The notes: generated by a model not told the origin, from the letters alone. Shown: positions 43,997 through 56,140, counted from the first letter of the stretch. The stretch: DNA of 64,000 bases from Numida meleagris (GCF_002078875.1 NC_034438.1:15857964-15921963); one strand, 5' to 3'. Made by a program: numbers and translations.

Positions 43997-46900
43997 CGAG
44001 ATCTGCTTCCAGCGCACTGATGACTGAGAGACTCCGTCCGAGTGAGCATGGACAGCCTCAGGTTGGGAGGATGGACAGCCACGGGAGGAGATAGCACCAC
44101 TTGTAAAAAGTTTAAGTCATGAATTCACATCTTTAACAGAACATTTTGAAGTCATGGACAAAAGACCACACACAGCTGTCCAGATTTGCAGCCTTTAATT
44201 CAGTAATTTAGAGTTATACAAATGATTAAAAAAAAGAGAGAGATGGAGATTAATCATATGTCAAAAATTTTCAAATAAGTAAAAACCTTCAGTTCTGTGG
44301 TTGTTAAATCTTTCTTATTCTGCTGTAAAAAAATCACGTTTAGAGTAAAATGTTTTCAACTGAGTATGAGCCTCTGATTAATGCTGTTGTATGTGCGATT
44401 ATAATTGTTATGCCTTCCACTATTCAAGCCTTCCTTTAGTCAGCCACTTCCCATTTGCAAAGTGAAATCAATACCTTAAGAAATGCTACCAAAATTTGAA
44501 ATGTGTGTGATGAAGTTTTTCTCCCAGAAAGCCAAGAACTGAAATTCAGAAGAACTGGAATCTCAAAATCACTTGTTCTCCCCCTTCCTTGGAGACCTTT
44601 GATTTTTTTAAAAGTAAAGATAGCATTAAAATTCTCATTTCCTATATCCACATATGCATATATATATATACTTGTCATTCACTGATCTGTTGTAAAATAC
44701 GACTGCTAAAGATAATACTGTGAAAGAAAAAAAAAAAAGGCAAAGGAAATATAACCCAGAAAAGCCTGTATATGCATGGGTTGCGAGTTTTCCAGGACTC
44801 TTATCTCTCAAGTGCATGCTGCACGCTTTTGCCAGCCCTCTAGCTCTCATTCTTTGTGATATTAATGAGGATGGCAGGCAGCAGATGCTTCATCTTGACC
44901 ATAAAGAAATGGAAAAGTGTGACTCTGGATGTTCTTAAGTAAATGAAGAACCTGATCAACAGACACTTGGGAAATTAGCATGAACGCTATCTTAAAGCAC
45001 ATTGAAAAATGCAGTGAAACTCATTAATGTTACAGCATGTGACTACGCACCAGGGTTAAAGAAATATGATAAAGTTTAGATAAGCGTAGATAGGAGTGGG
45101 CTACAAAGTAAATAATTAATTCAGCATCTCTCTCTTAGGGTTTATTGTAAAGAACCTTTCCTTTATTCCTAGTGCACGTTTCTTTGTTCTTTTGTTCTGT
45201 GGGAAGACAAATAGCTGAGCTTAGTGTGCATGTGCATTTCTTACCAGCACTTGTTTTCTGTGATATAGAAGACAAGCTCTCTGAAGCCAAATAACATTAA
45301 AAGTGGGCAAGCTCTTCAACTCCCATGAAAATTAGAAACAAGAAAGAGGAAATGCAAGGGAGAAAGAGAGAATGATGAGATATATTTTAAAAGATGAAAG
45401 GAACCCAAAAGAGCAGCTCTAATTAAAGCAGAAGTGGATATGCTATAACCAGAGCACTGTTCTGTAAATGATATATCGTTAAAAGACATTAAAGCTTCAT
45501 TCCTGCAGAAAATTTATTACTAGTAAAATAAGAGATGAGAAAAACATGAGAGAGAAACTAAATTAATGTTATAAACTCCCAAAGAATAAAGGCAAAGGAC
45601 TGGAAAAAATACCTTGTAAATAAACTATTAATTCTGGGAAATATCTGAGGAAATAAAAGATAGACTATTAGAGTGAAAAAGAAAAACACCTGTTCTTAGA
45701 ACTACAGTGTTGATTATAAGTGTTTTACTGTTCAATACATGTGATCAAAACACCCTTTGTAAACTTGCCCAGGGTGTCACAGTACTCACAGTTGTAATCT
45801 TTTGTTGATATATGAGAGCAACTGGGGGCAAACTTTCCAGATACAGTCATCATTTTTGGATGCTCTAGATTTTAGGTATCCAAAATAAGAGTTAAAAGAG
45901 GCCTGGTTTCTAGGCAGTCTAAATATTCACTATTTCACCTGGAGACTGCAGAATCTGCTGTGAGATCATCTGAGTCCAAGACAGTGTTTTCTGGACATAG
46001 AAAAAAAAAAGAAAAGGTACATTCATTAACTGCTAGTAGAGGCTGCACATTGTTAATCCTATGAGGATTAACACATATTAAAACAAAAATGATCAAATGT
46101 AACCAAACTATAAGATACTGGAACAAGTTGACTAGGAACCTTAAAATCTGCAACAGCAATAATAGCTAAAGTCATTAATTAACTGAATTGGTTCTATAAG
46201 TGACCCAGAATGGATAGTGATTCATCATAAATCTATTCCAGAAAGATGGAAATAAATTTTTGCCCATTTATTTTCACTTAAGCAGCTTTTTTTTTTTTTT
46301 TTTTCAGTGTAGATGTATTTGCTTCGATGAGAACTTGAACTGCAGACTGGTTAAATATGCTGAATGAAAAGCAAGGGTGTAAAAAATTGTTTGTCATGAA
46401 AGCATAATAGTATTTAAAAATTAGCATTTTAGCACAGTTAATCTAGGTGTGCTTGACATTCAAAAAAATCAAATTTTTTTATCAATAACCCACTAGAGGA
46501 AAAAGGAGAAATAAAAGATACAGGATTCTAGTCTTCTTCCCAGTGTGGTCTACTGCAGCTCTATTCAACTGAAACAGCCTTTACAAATATTTCAGCAGCT
46601 AAGAAATGTGGATGATATCCCCTTAGATTATATACTTTTAGTAATAGTTACAGAGTTTCCCCAATACAAAAGAGTCTCAGGGATTACAAGAATACCAATA
46701 ACCATATCCATTTAATTGATAAATAAAGAAGTACATTTAATTATTTATGTTAATACAGAAATAAATAAATTCAAAGAGTAAAATCATTAATTATCATGTT
46801 GACATTTAAAAAAGACAATTTAAGTCTCTACAGAGTGCTGCAATTCCAGATGGTATTTCAAGAAATACCAAACCCAAGCATAGTTTTAGGTGCGTTATAA

Positions 46901-48500
46901 AGGTGATATTGTTGCCATGAGCCAGAACTCAGGAGAGCTCAAGATCAAACATCTAGTTTGTAAATCTGTGTAAAATCATAAGCATGCATTTAGTCTGTAA
47001 ACTGAAATGCCAGTTAGATAGTGGGCTAACCTACTCCTTGTTAAGAGCTTCAGTGGGTTCATGGAAACGAAACCAAAGTTTTGAACAGAGTGCAGGGTGA
47101 AGGGCATGGAAAAGAAGCAGAAGCGAGCAGATGAAAAGCAGATGCTGTTCACAAGATCTGGAACATCTTCACTGCGCAAGCACCAAGGGGAATACAATCA
47201 GTTTTTCATTGTCTGAATTGTACACAACTGAAATTGTATTTACTATCTCCAAATTAGGCTTACTTTAAAATGTTATTTTATGTGCAGTCTTAGCTTATAT
47301 TATACAAGTACACAGACTTTGCAAAATGTGAAACTGTTCAGCTATTAAGTTACATTCATGATTTTAGGACTAGTTTCAAGATAAGTAGTTGGTAATTTCT
47401 TGTATGCTACACAAAAAAAATCAATAATAGTTTCTCTATCATGAATGGATAGGGTTTTTAAGAGTTTGAGTTGTACTGTATTCCTTTGAGAAGCTTACTT
47501 TTCTTTTTCACCACAATTGTTATCTGCATAACTTTCACAAGAGAGCTGGATATTAAACTGTATGATGTGAGTAAAAACCTGGGTCGTGGGGAAGATATTT
47601 GAACAGCACAGAGGCATTCTCCAGTACTTTTAAATGGAGTAGTGCAAGCTTTTAGGGCTTGCCAGGGTGCATAACATAACATGTAGTTGGAAGACTGTCA
47701 GGTAGAGCCTTGGGGAGGAGCATGTACCAAGGGATGTGGAAAACTGTGACAAAAACACAAGCAGTAAGACAAAGAAGAAAGTAAAAAATATAATAAGTAA
47801 ACTACAACAAAAAACTCTTCAAGACAAAGTGGACACATGGCAAACCCTGACAAAAAGGATGGATACAGTAAATCCAATAGTGATGAAGAAATTCAGCTGG
47901 GGTCAGATTATATTGTGCAATAAAGGTGAAATAGGCCATGGCACAGACTGAAATTGCAGTCAATTGTGGAAGGAATCAATTCCTCCAGTCCTGCACTTAT
48001 TGATATTAGTTCATAAAAGTAAAAGGAATTTGTTCTATTCCGAGATAATCCATACTCTTGTTTTATTAATATAAATACTGAGCTGCAAATGTGGCTATGT
48101 AATACTTTAAACTAGATGTAGAGCTTTTGGGTGATGTAAGCCTTTCCTTATACTGTGGTGTAAAGAATCAAGTGTTTTCCAGTGAAGTAGTTTTATGAAA
48201 ATTAAGGTATCAGTGAGGAAAGCACTTGGTTCAAAGAGTGAATTTTGATGGAAGTTCCTAGGGATTTTGTAAAAATTATGATTTTTTTCCCTATCGAGAG
48301 TTTTACCACTGCAGAGAATTCTGTTTTCCACTTCTATAAAATGACAGATTATTGAAGATTAAAAAATATCATTAAAGATCAACAAAGACACAAAGTTTAG
48401 GTTTCAGATATGTTCTAAGACAAACTACATTGAAATAAAGATACACGCTGTGATTTTTTTAAATAACAGTTCTCCAAGCACAAAAATATCCTGTAGGAAT

Positions 48501-48556
48501 GTAAAAAAAAAAAACAAAAAAAAAAAAACAAAACAAAAAAAAACCAAAAAAAACAC
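48501..48556. repeat. A-rich tract with AAAAC units
   Basis: Long A runs interrupted by single or double C. No identifiable element precedes it, so it is a simple low-complexity tract. Confidence 0.8.
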
Positions 48557-49518
48557 CAAGAAGTTGAGAGGAAGTTATGTCAAATTTGTCCTGCCTTTCT
48601 TAGACTCTTTCTTATAAAGGTAGCATTTTTATTATATGGAATATCAGTATATAAAAAATATAATTCTCCAAGATGTTCTCTTCCAAATACTATTACTTTT
48701 TCTCATTCATGGAGGTGAGAGAGTAAGAAAAGAGTAAAATTCATTTCACAGGAGCATGTTATAAACTGGAGGACATCCATCTGTGGGAATTTTAAAGGAT
48801 GTCCACCTTAAAATGACGCCTAATAAGTCCTTCAGTCTAAACGTCTTCACAAAGATTTCTCTTCTACTATTGGAGTCTACAGTGTTAGTTTATCCTCATG
48901 CCCTGTGTTGCTCTTTGTCTGTAACTGATGTAAAATAATATAGCTTTGGAGTGGTAAGAATAGTTAATGTTGTTAATGACTTCCACTGCAATGACAGAGT
49001 ATAACTTATCTCCAAGCACTTTATGAAACTGAGCTTTATAATTGATTCTTATAATCAAGTAAGAAAGAATCATCACCATCAGCAAAATATATTGTTATAT
49101 TTAAGTGGTGCCTCCAAGGAGAATACACTGCTACTCTTTGGTGTGCGGTGATTCTAATCCCTTATTTCATCATGTGCTCTCTCTTGGTCAGTGCTGGCCT
49201 GAATTTGTGTTAAACTGAAAACAACTAGGATTCACTTTCAGCTGATGATAGCTTTCTCAGTCCTCCATATTAACTCTTAGTTTTATCTAGTTTCTAGAGT
49301 TGAATGTTCTCCTTAATAGGGGTTCTAATAATGGTAATCTTATTAAAACACAAAATAAGTGTGACTATTATGAAGACTATGTCAAGACTATCACAGACTA
49401 TCCCTTGCAAAGAGCCCACACGTGGGAGGGTATTGCATTTGTTTTACTCTTCTGTACAGGTTCTGTAGAGAAATAAATATCAGATGACCCTCACTCATAC
49501 TTGCATTATTATCTTCAG

Positions 49519-49644
49519 GGATGCAGCCTTCAAGGAAACAAAGAAAGGATCTCACTTATCTGCTGAGACTTTCCAGATTGCCAGCTGTGTCAATGAAAGC
49601 AGCACAGCTGTCAGTCACAAAGCAGAAGTGGGACTTAGAACATG
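49519..49644 (+). other. Weak candidate internal coding exon, plus strand
   Basis: A good acceptor (ATTATTATCTTCAG) is followed by 126 bp open in the frame reading D-A-A-F-K-E-T-K-K-G-S-H-L-S-A-E-T-F-Q, ending at ACATG|GTAAGG. The segment is a multiple of three, phase 2-like at both ends. A second frame is also open, which weakens the case. It is on the opposite strand to the other candidates. I do not recognise the protein. Confidence 0.2.
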
Positions 49645-51231
49645 GTAAGGGAATAGCTAAGATCTATCATTAACAGTCTTTCTAAAAAGGACACAGAGCA
49701 TGTGTCAGAGCTACTGTTGGCCCAATGGCTAGGTGAAATCCTGCAATCAGCATTAAGAGAGGAGAAATGAAAGGGAGGGAAGTGCTACTTGCAATGCCTT
49801 GTTACCTGCATTGTTACAATAAATTACAGTGCTTCTTCATACAGATGGTAAATGTTATCACATCTATGGACTGTAATTATGCATCCAGTGCTGATGTTCA
49901 CAACATGTCTGCTACAAGCATAAGGCTGAACAGTCTGACATCTCATTGAGCCCTCTGGAGACAGTTATGCCTTAGGGGGCTCAGTCAATCAACAGCAGAA
50001 GAGAAGAGCTGCATTTCAAAATTTCTAATTTATAGGACTTGAATAAGCAATGAAAGGAGGTGCAAAATACTTTCAAACTAAACGTGCAATCATCATCATC
50101 ATAACTTTAAATCTGAACACATGACATTCAAAGTTGAGCAAATTGCCTGTGTTCCAGAAAACTCACCAGAGTTAATCACCTATCAGGGACCGCTCAGCTG
50201 GGATCAAAACAAGAAAGGGGGAAAAGGGCTGCAAAATGATGAGGGAAAAGGTGGAGGTGAAAAACAGAAAGAGATCATCCAGTCAGCAATATCACCACCA
50301 AAAGGTTCAATAAGACTGTTGTCATCAGTTGTCTTGTGTACATCAGCAGGGGAATGCCCACAGAAATCACGTCTACAGCATGGTTATACACTGTCCCAAC
50401 AGGCACCCAAAGGATACTGAATATAAAGCGCTATGTTGGAAGATGCAGAACAGGCAGTACAAGACACACAGTGTTTTAAACTACTACCATACAAGTGTGG
50501 CACTGGGATAACTGATGGAAAGCTGAATAACGCTACTGTGTGATATAAATGGCTTGATATTTTTGGGATTGAGATTTCAGTTTCTGTTAATGACAGACAT
50601 AAGTACGTCTGTCCGAGCTTTCAGGCCACTGCACAGCCTAATCTTTCTGGTCCTGAATGTACAGTGCTTGCATTTTAATCTGTATCTTTAAGTTCTAGCT
50701 TTGTGTGATAAGAACTTCCTAAGTAATATGAGGTATAAATTGAGTCTGTACTCATGATCCTATCTATACTTGGTAAATGTGTACTTAGTGTACGTGTACC
50801 CTGAGCAAATCCATTACACAGAACATAAACTTGTATGTAGAGGGCAGGGTTCCAATGCACAGCTTTTCTTCTTCCTCACACAGTAGTGATACCAAGCACT
50901 TCTACCCCTTCTGCACAGACTGGTTTTCACTCTACGTGAATGCAGCAATGTGGAAAATGGGCCAGTCACTGCATTTTACTCCTGCACGGTTATACTGCAT
51001 GTGGTCTGCAGTTTTCAGGTGTTGAAGTGTGGAATGAGTGGGTTGTATCCTCAGAAAATATTCATCAGTATAGCTCTATATATGTCACAAAGCTACAAGG
51101 TAAAGAATATTAATCATCCAAAAATTTTAGCATGTGGATCATGATTTCTAAGTTGACAGAATAAGTTTTCTACTAAGCTTTTCTTCCTTTGAGGCCTAGT
51201 CCACCTTAAATCACAAGTCTTAAATCCTGAC

Positions 51232-51404
51232 AGAGAAACAGTCATCAAGGTGGTGAGGCATAGGCACAGGCTGCCCAGAGAATCTGTGGATGTCCCATCC
51301 CTGGAGGTGCTCAAGGCTAGGTTGGATGGGGCACAGGGCAGCCTGATCTGGTGAGTGGGAGCCCTGCCCATGGCAAGACAGCTGGAACTAGATGACATTA
51401 ACAG
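51232..51404 (+). mobile_element. CR1 3' fragment, plus strand
   Basis: GAGGCATAGGCACAGGCTGC, GTGGATGTCCCATCCCTGG, TTGGATGGGGCACAGGGC and AGCTGGAACTAGATGACATT follow the order of the ORF2 end and 3' UTR of CR1. The octamer tail is missing. Confidence 0.88.
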
Positions 51405-51511
51405 TATGGCAGATAGAAAGTTACATTAGCACTAAACAGCTGTGAAAGGAAAATCAGTTGGAAATTATGAGCAACTATGCTGAAACTGAAATACATTATG
51501 TTATTCCACAC

Positions 51512-51717
51512 TAAGACTGGCATTCAGGTGTGGTATCACCAGTTGGTCAAAAGAGGTGATCCTTTCACTCTCATCAGCACTGATGAGGTTGCAACTAGAG
51601 TACTGTTTAGTTCCAGGCCTGCTAGTGTAAAAGAGACATGAGAATACTGGAAAGTACAACAGAGGACCAACAAGATGATGAAGGGGCTGGAGGTTCTCTC
51701 TTGTGAGGAGAGGCTGA
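51512..51717 (+). mobile_element. Decayed CR1 ORF2 fragment, left part
   Basis: The blocks GAGGTTGCAACTAGAGTACTG, AACAGAGGACCAACAAGATG and AGGGGCTGGAGG, then GAGGAGAGGCTGA, are CR1 ORF2 C-terminal sequence. The next CR1 block (GGGCTGGGATTGTTCAG) is found only at 52303, after about 585 bases of other DNA. Confidence 0.75.
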
Positions 51718-52302
51718 TAGCCTGTGTCAGACAATTTCTAATGGATAAATTATTAATGTAAAAAGAAAACTGTGTTGATCTCCATGTTATTTGAGTTGAA
51801 ACTGAAAAACTGAAAGGTTATAAAATGTTGAGCAAAGGGAAAAGCAAGCCTGTGCTGTCTGTTAGGAAGTGGACTATAAGCCGCAATGGAGAAGTTAGGA
51901 AACAGCAAAAACAACAACAAAAAAGCAATTGCAAAAGGCTATACAATGTATAAAACATAAAGTACACAGCCAGAAAATCAGAATAGTGTCATAACATCAA
52001 AACTGCACCCCAAATTTTAGTCAATGCCCATATACATAGGGATCACTTAGTATGGTCCACTCATATAGATGCTGCTATAGTAATGGCTCTTACATGCACA
52101 GAGGATAATGAAAGGTCAGCAAAAAAAAAAAAAAGCTTGATCTCCATTCTCCTGATCCTCCTCATGATGACTGAGATGATCTGGGAATAGAAATAATGTG
52201 GAAATATCTACTTTCATGATAATAATTAAGAAAACACAAGATTCACCACGTTGGACATCTGCAAAAGACTTTAATTGATTTCTCTCTGTGCTGAAATGCT
52301 GA
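51718..52302. other. 585 bp interruption in a CR1
   Basis: The CR1 reads continuously if this stretch is removed. GCTGA occurs at both edges (51713-51717 and 52298-52302), as a 5 bp target duplication would. The insert is AT-rich, has a poly-A run near 52120-52134, and does not start TG or end CA, so it is not a clear LTR. Identity is unknown. Confidence 0.5.
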
Positions 52303-52549
52303 GGGCTGGGATTGTTCAGCTTGGCAGAGGCTCAGAGGGATCTCAGCAGTGCGGGCAGAACCACACTCTTCTCAGTGGTGCCCAGCGCCAGGACAAGAAA
52401 CAACAGGAACAAACTGGAACAAAGAGCTTACATCAGCATATTAGGAAGCATTTCTGTGCTGTGCACTGGCATAGGCTGCCCAGAGAGGCTGTGGAGTCAC
52501 CTCCTTGGATATCTTCAAATGCCACATGGACATGGTTCAATCTGCTCTG
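52303..52549 (+). mobile_element. Decayed CR1 ORF2 fragment, right part
   Basis: GGGCTGGGATTGTTCAGCTT, AGGCTCAGAGGGATCTCAG, ATTAGGAAGCATTTCTGTGC and GGCTGCCCAGAGAGGCTGTG continue the element from 51717. Confidence 0.8.
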
Positions 52550-53219
52550 CAATGGTCAACAGCAGCTTCCTCCTCAGCCCTAGCCTCCTGCATCTGGCAT
52601 CTGGGCCTGCGTTGCTCACCATTAGCTGGCATCAACAGGTATGGGAGCTGAGGGATAATGAGCCTGGGGCCACTGGGTGTGGCAGAGTAGGTCCCTTTCA
52701 CTAGGATAGTTTGGGTCTGGCTGTTCCTTGTCAAGCCCACAGGTCTCGGCTCTGTGTTGTGCTCCTGGGCCCACAGGCATTGTAATCAGACAGTATGTTG
52801 ATGGCAAACGGTCTACTAAAAAAACTCCTATCTATGAAAATAAGAAAATGACACGGAGTAAATCTGGAGGTATTCTGGAACAAACGCATTTAATGAATAA
52901 AGAACAAGTATTCTTTGTGCTTCTCTCCATGAAAATTATGGAAGGCATCTATCTTTTGCTGATCATAACTATAAATATGATAATAATCATTTACATAAGT
53001 GCAATTATTTTTATACTTCTATTGGAAGAAAATGATCTTTCCTGGGAGGAAACAGTGAAGCAATGGTGGAAGACACATTACAGAAAGCTTGCTTATAGAA
53101 CATACCAAATGAAGCACACAAGACAGTTTCCAGATGCTTACAATCTCCAAAGTTTGTCTTCTGTCACTGTGTTTCAGTTTACAGAGAAACAGTACTCAAA
53201 GCAGTTCTGATAGTGATTG
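52550..53219. other. Non-repeat DNA, GC-rich at left
   Basis: 52550-52800 is moderately GC-rich without identified content. 52801-53210 is AT-rich and lies within a 160-codon open frame (52728-53210) with a run of isoleucine/leucine. I consider that frame a chance product of low-complexity sequence. Confidence 0.4.
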
Positions 53220-53478
53220 ACAGGATATCCTGGGCTGCATTAAAAAAAGGGGTGGCCAGCAAGGGGAGGGAGGTCCCCCTCTACTCAGCTCTTGTGAGGC
53301 CCCATCTGCAGTACTGCATCCAGGCCTGGGGCTCCCAGCACAAGAAAGATGTGGAGCTCTTGGAACGGGTCCAGAGGAGGGCCACCAAGATGGTCAGAGG
53401 GCTGGAGCACCTCTCCTATGAAGAAAGGTTGAGGGAACTGGGCTTGTTTAGCTTGGGGAAGAGAAGGCTCCGGGGAGA
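53220..53478 (+). mobile_element. Outer CR1, left half (split by nested CR1)
   Basis: Well-preserved CR1 from GGATATCCTGGGCTGCATTA to GAGAAGGCTCCGGGGAGA at 53478. The expected continuation CCTCATTGTGGCCTTCCAG is found at 57151 after a complete intervening CR1. The encoded part is the ORF2 C-terminal block with [10 protein letters not shown] and E-R-L-R-E-L-G-L-F. Confidence 0.95.
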
Positions 53479-53553
53479 TGTGAGGTGGTGTGTCTGAAGC
53501 CTAGCAGGACTACCCTTAGCATTAAAACCTCCTCAGCAAAGAACAAAAGATGA

Positions 53554-54059
53554 GTCATTGTCACTGGTGACTCAGTGCTGAAGGGAGCAGAAGGCCCAAT
53601 TATGTAGACCAGACCCTCTGCAAAGCAAGGTCTGCTGCCTCCCGGGAGCCTGGGTTAAAGATGGAAGGGAGAAACTTCCTTGCATAGTATGGCCCTCAGA
53701 TTATTATCCTCTGTTGTTGTTTCAGGTAGGCAGTGATGAAATAAGAGGAACTTCCTTAAGAACTATGGAAAAGGACTTCCAGAGCCTTAGGGCATCTGGT
53801 CAAGGGTTCAGGAGTACAAACTGTGTTCTCCTCTATCCTTCCAGTTATAGGGAATGATAAGGGACTAAACATGATGGGTCAACAGGTTAATACCTGGCTC
53901 CAAGCCTAGTGTGCCTGGCAGAGGTTTGGGTTTTTCAACCTCAGCTCAATTTACACGAGACTGGGCCTGCTCGCAACCGATAGGAACAGCTTATCCCACC
54001 AATGGAAAGGGGTTTTACGGTGTGAATTGGGAAGGTTCATTGATAGAGCTTTCAACTAG
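53554..54059 (+). pseudogene. CR1 ORF1 relic with GDSL-esterase motif
   Basis: Translating across three frames recovers the CR1 ORF1 esterase plan. V-I-V-T-G-D-S with the presumed catalytic serine is at 53554-53574. V-G-S-D-E, in place of the usual G-T-N-D block, is at 53726-53740. F-S-S-I-L-P-V is at 53826-53846, and a C-terminal R-F-I-D-R-A-F-N ends at TAG 54057-54059. GDS is in frame 1, V-G-S-D-E in frame 2 and the rest in frame 3, so at least two frameshifts occurred. A TAG also interrupts the block W-L-Q-A-*-C. In CR1 this ORF1 product is thought to aid retrotransposition as an RNA- or membrane-associated esterase. This copy is dead. Confidence 0.8.
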
Positions 54060-54330
54060 GTATGAAGGGGGATGGGGGTGAAACCAGGGTCTCTAGTAAG
54101 GAGCCTGTATGTAATGTGCCAGTGCTTGTGGGAGGGGGTTGTGCTAGTTAGATCCCACAGTCTTCTAGAGTGAAGGAGGAGGACAACACACCTTTTCATA
54201 GGAAGAACACAAGGGACAATGTGAGGTTGGTTGCTATGGAAACACATGAGTATGGTCAAGAGGGTATTAGGGCTTCTCCTACTCATAAGGTGGCCCAGCT
54301 CAGGTGCATCTACACAATGCACGCAGCATG

Positions 54331-54870
54331 GGTAACAAACAGGAGGAGCTAGACGCCATTGTGCAGTTGGAAAACTATGATATAGTTGCCATCACGGAAA
54401 CATAGTGGAATGACACACACAGCTGGAGTGCTGCGATCGATGACTACCAACTTTTCAAAAGAGATAGGAAAGACAGGAAAGGCAGTGGTGTAGCCCTCTG
54501 TGTTAAGCAGGAATATGAATGTATGGAAATTAATGATGGTGATGATAGCTTATGGGTTAGAATAAAAGCAAAGGCCAGTAAGACTGACATTACTGTGGGA
54601 GTCTGCTACAGGCCACCCAACCACGATGAAGTGGTGGATAAGATACTTTATGGACAGTTGGGTGAGGTCTCGAGGTCTCTACCCCTTGTTCTCCTGGGGG
54701 ACTTCAACTTCCAAGACATCTGCTGGAATTATAATACAGCAGAAAGGGAACAGTCCCGGAGGTTCCTAGAGTGCGTGGGAGACAACTTCCTGATGGTGAA
54801 GGAGCCAACAAGGGGAAGCAAAATCATGGACCTGCTGCTTGTTAACAGAGAAGGCCTTGTGGGGATGTAA
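54331..54870 (+). pseudogene. CR1 ORF2 apurinic-like endonuclease domain
   Basis: One frame, starting at G-N-K-Q-E-E-L (54331) and ending where a single-base change causes V-G-M-stop, covers most of the endonuclease. Visible motifs are I-T-E-T (catalytic glutamate, 54391-54402), G-V-C-Y-R-P-P and L-L-G-D-F-N (54694-54708). An in-frame TAG at 54403-54405 replaces the tryptophan that follows I-T-E-T. Upstream the L-R-C-I-Y-T start is in another frame because of a one-base loss near 54315. In active CR1 this domain nicks the target DNA to prime reverse transcription. Confidence 0.9.
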
Positions 54871-55303
54871 AGGTTGGAGGCCATCTGGGGCAAAGTGATT
54901 CCGAAATAATAGACTTCTCAATCTTTGTTGAACCTGAGAGGGGAGTCAGCAAAACTGCAACCTTGGACTTCCAGAGGGTGGACTTTGGCCTCTTTCAGAC
55001 CATGGTTGAGAGAGTCCCTTGGAAGGCAGTTCTGGAGGGCATAGGAGCCCAGAGGTAGGCTGGGAATACTTTAAGGAATTTATTTTAAAGGTGCAGGAGC
55101 TGACCATCCCCAAGTCACAGAAGACAAGGCGTCGGGGTAGAAGACCGGTTTGGCTGAACAGAGACCTCAAACTGGAACTCAGGAACAAAAGGAAAGTTTA
55201 TGGTCTTTGGAAGAGGGAGCAAGCAACTTATGATGATTACAAGTACGTAGAGAAGCTGTGAAGGGAGAAAATTTGAAAAGCCAAAGCCCAACTAGAACTG
55301 AAC
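54871..55303 (+). pseudogene. CR1 ORF2 linker between endonuclease and RT
   Basis: After the frameshift near 54865 the protein continues as S-D-S-E-I-I-D-F-S, then V-D-F-G-L-F, S-Q-K-T-R-R-R-G-R-R-P-V-W-L-N and K-R-K-V-Y-G-L-W-K-R-E-Q-A-T-Y. These pieces lie in more than one frame with a TGA at 55259-55261. The basic segment matches the pre-RT linker of CR1. Confidence 0.8.
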
Positions 55304-56140
55304 TTGGCCACTAAGGTGAAGAATAGCAATGAATATTTCTATAAATACATCAACAGTAAAATGAGGGCTAGGGAGAATCTCCATCCCTTGTTGGACACAG
55401 AGGGCAACACAGCGACCAAGGATCAGGATAAGGCTGAGGTACTTAATGCCTTCTTTGCCTCACTCTTTAATAGTAAGATTAGTTGCACCCTGGGCACACA
55501 GCCCTTTGAGCTGGTAGATGGGGATAGGGATCAGAATAATCCATGCACAATCCACAATGAGATGGTTTTGGACCTGCTCCAAAAGCTGAACACTCACAAG
55601 TCCATGGGGCCAGATGGATTACACCCTAGAGTGCTGAGGGAGTTAGTGGATGTGGTTTCCAGGCTGCTCTCCATCATCTTTCAACAGTCCTGGCTAACAG
55701 GGAATGTCCCGGTTGACTGGAGACTAGCAAATGTGATTCCCATCTTCAAGAAGGGCAGGAAGGATGATCCTGGTAGCTATAGACCTATCAGTCTCACCTC
55801 GGTGCCAGGGAAGGTTCTGGAACGGATAATCTCCGGAGCCATCATGGGTCAGTTGAAGGTCAACCAGGGGATCAGGCCCAGTCAGCATAGGTTTATGCAT
55901 GGTAGATCCTGTTTGACAAACCTGATTTCATTCTATGACAAGGTGACCTGCTTAGTGGATGAAGGTAAGGCTGTTGATGTGGTCTACCTGGACTTCAGTA
56001 AAGCCTTTGACACTGTCCCCCACAGCATCCTTGTGGAGAAACTGGCTGCCCATGGTTTGGATGGGCATACAGCATACACTCTGCCGAGTGAAACACTGGC
56101 TGGATGGCCAGGCCTAAAGAGTTGTGATCAATGGAGTTAA
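55304..56140 (+). pseudogene. CR1 ORF2 reverse transcriptase, fingers and palm A
   Basis: A 278-codon frame contains the pre-RT N-L-A-T-K-V-K-N region (partly upstream), [41 protein letters not shown] and G-R-S-C-L-T-N-L. Motif A is V-Y-L-D-F-S-K-A-F-D-T-V-P-H at about 55982-56023. The frame fails near 56080-56110, where a frameshift precedes V-I-N-G-V-K; the last residues are out of frame. The N-terminal methionine is internal to ORF2 and not a real start. Confidence 0.93.

Larger units (their letters stand above)
43594..44099 (+). mobile_element. Solo LTR with 6 bp target duplication
   Basis: The element begins TGTGGGTCACAACGG and ends GAGATAGCACCA. Exact 6 bp repeats CTTGTA flank it at 43588-43593 and 44100-44105. 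It is 506 bp, much more GC- and CpG-rich than its surroundings, and has AATAAA at 43991-43996, so R/U5 occupies roughly the last 90 bp. A 43 bp unit is repeated three times in U3. The 6 bp duplication suggests an ERVK/alpharetrovirus-like element. No clear TATA box is visible and no viral genes are attached. Confidence 0.92.
44106..51231. other. Long unique AT-rich stretch
   Basis: About 7 kb without recognisable mobile elements. It holds a T-run near 46288-46304, an A-rich tract at 48501-48556, and one plus-strand exon-like segment at 49519-49644. Confidence 0.45.

Noticed and set aside
52728..53210. 160-codon open frame with a hydrophobic stretch
   Set aside because: The hydrophobic run comes from AT-rich isoleucine codons, there is no family motif, and it runs from a GC-rich segment into low-complexity DNA. 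One such frame is expected by chance in 64 kb.
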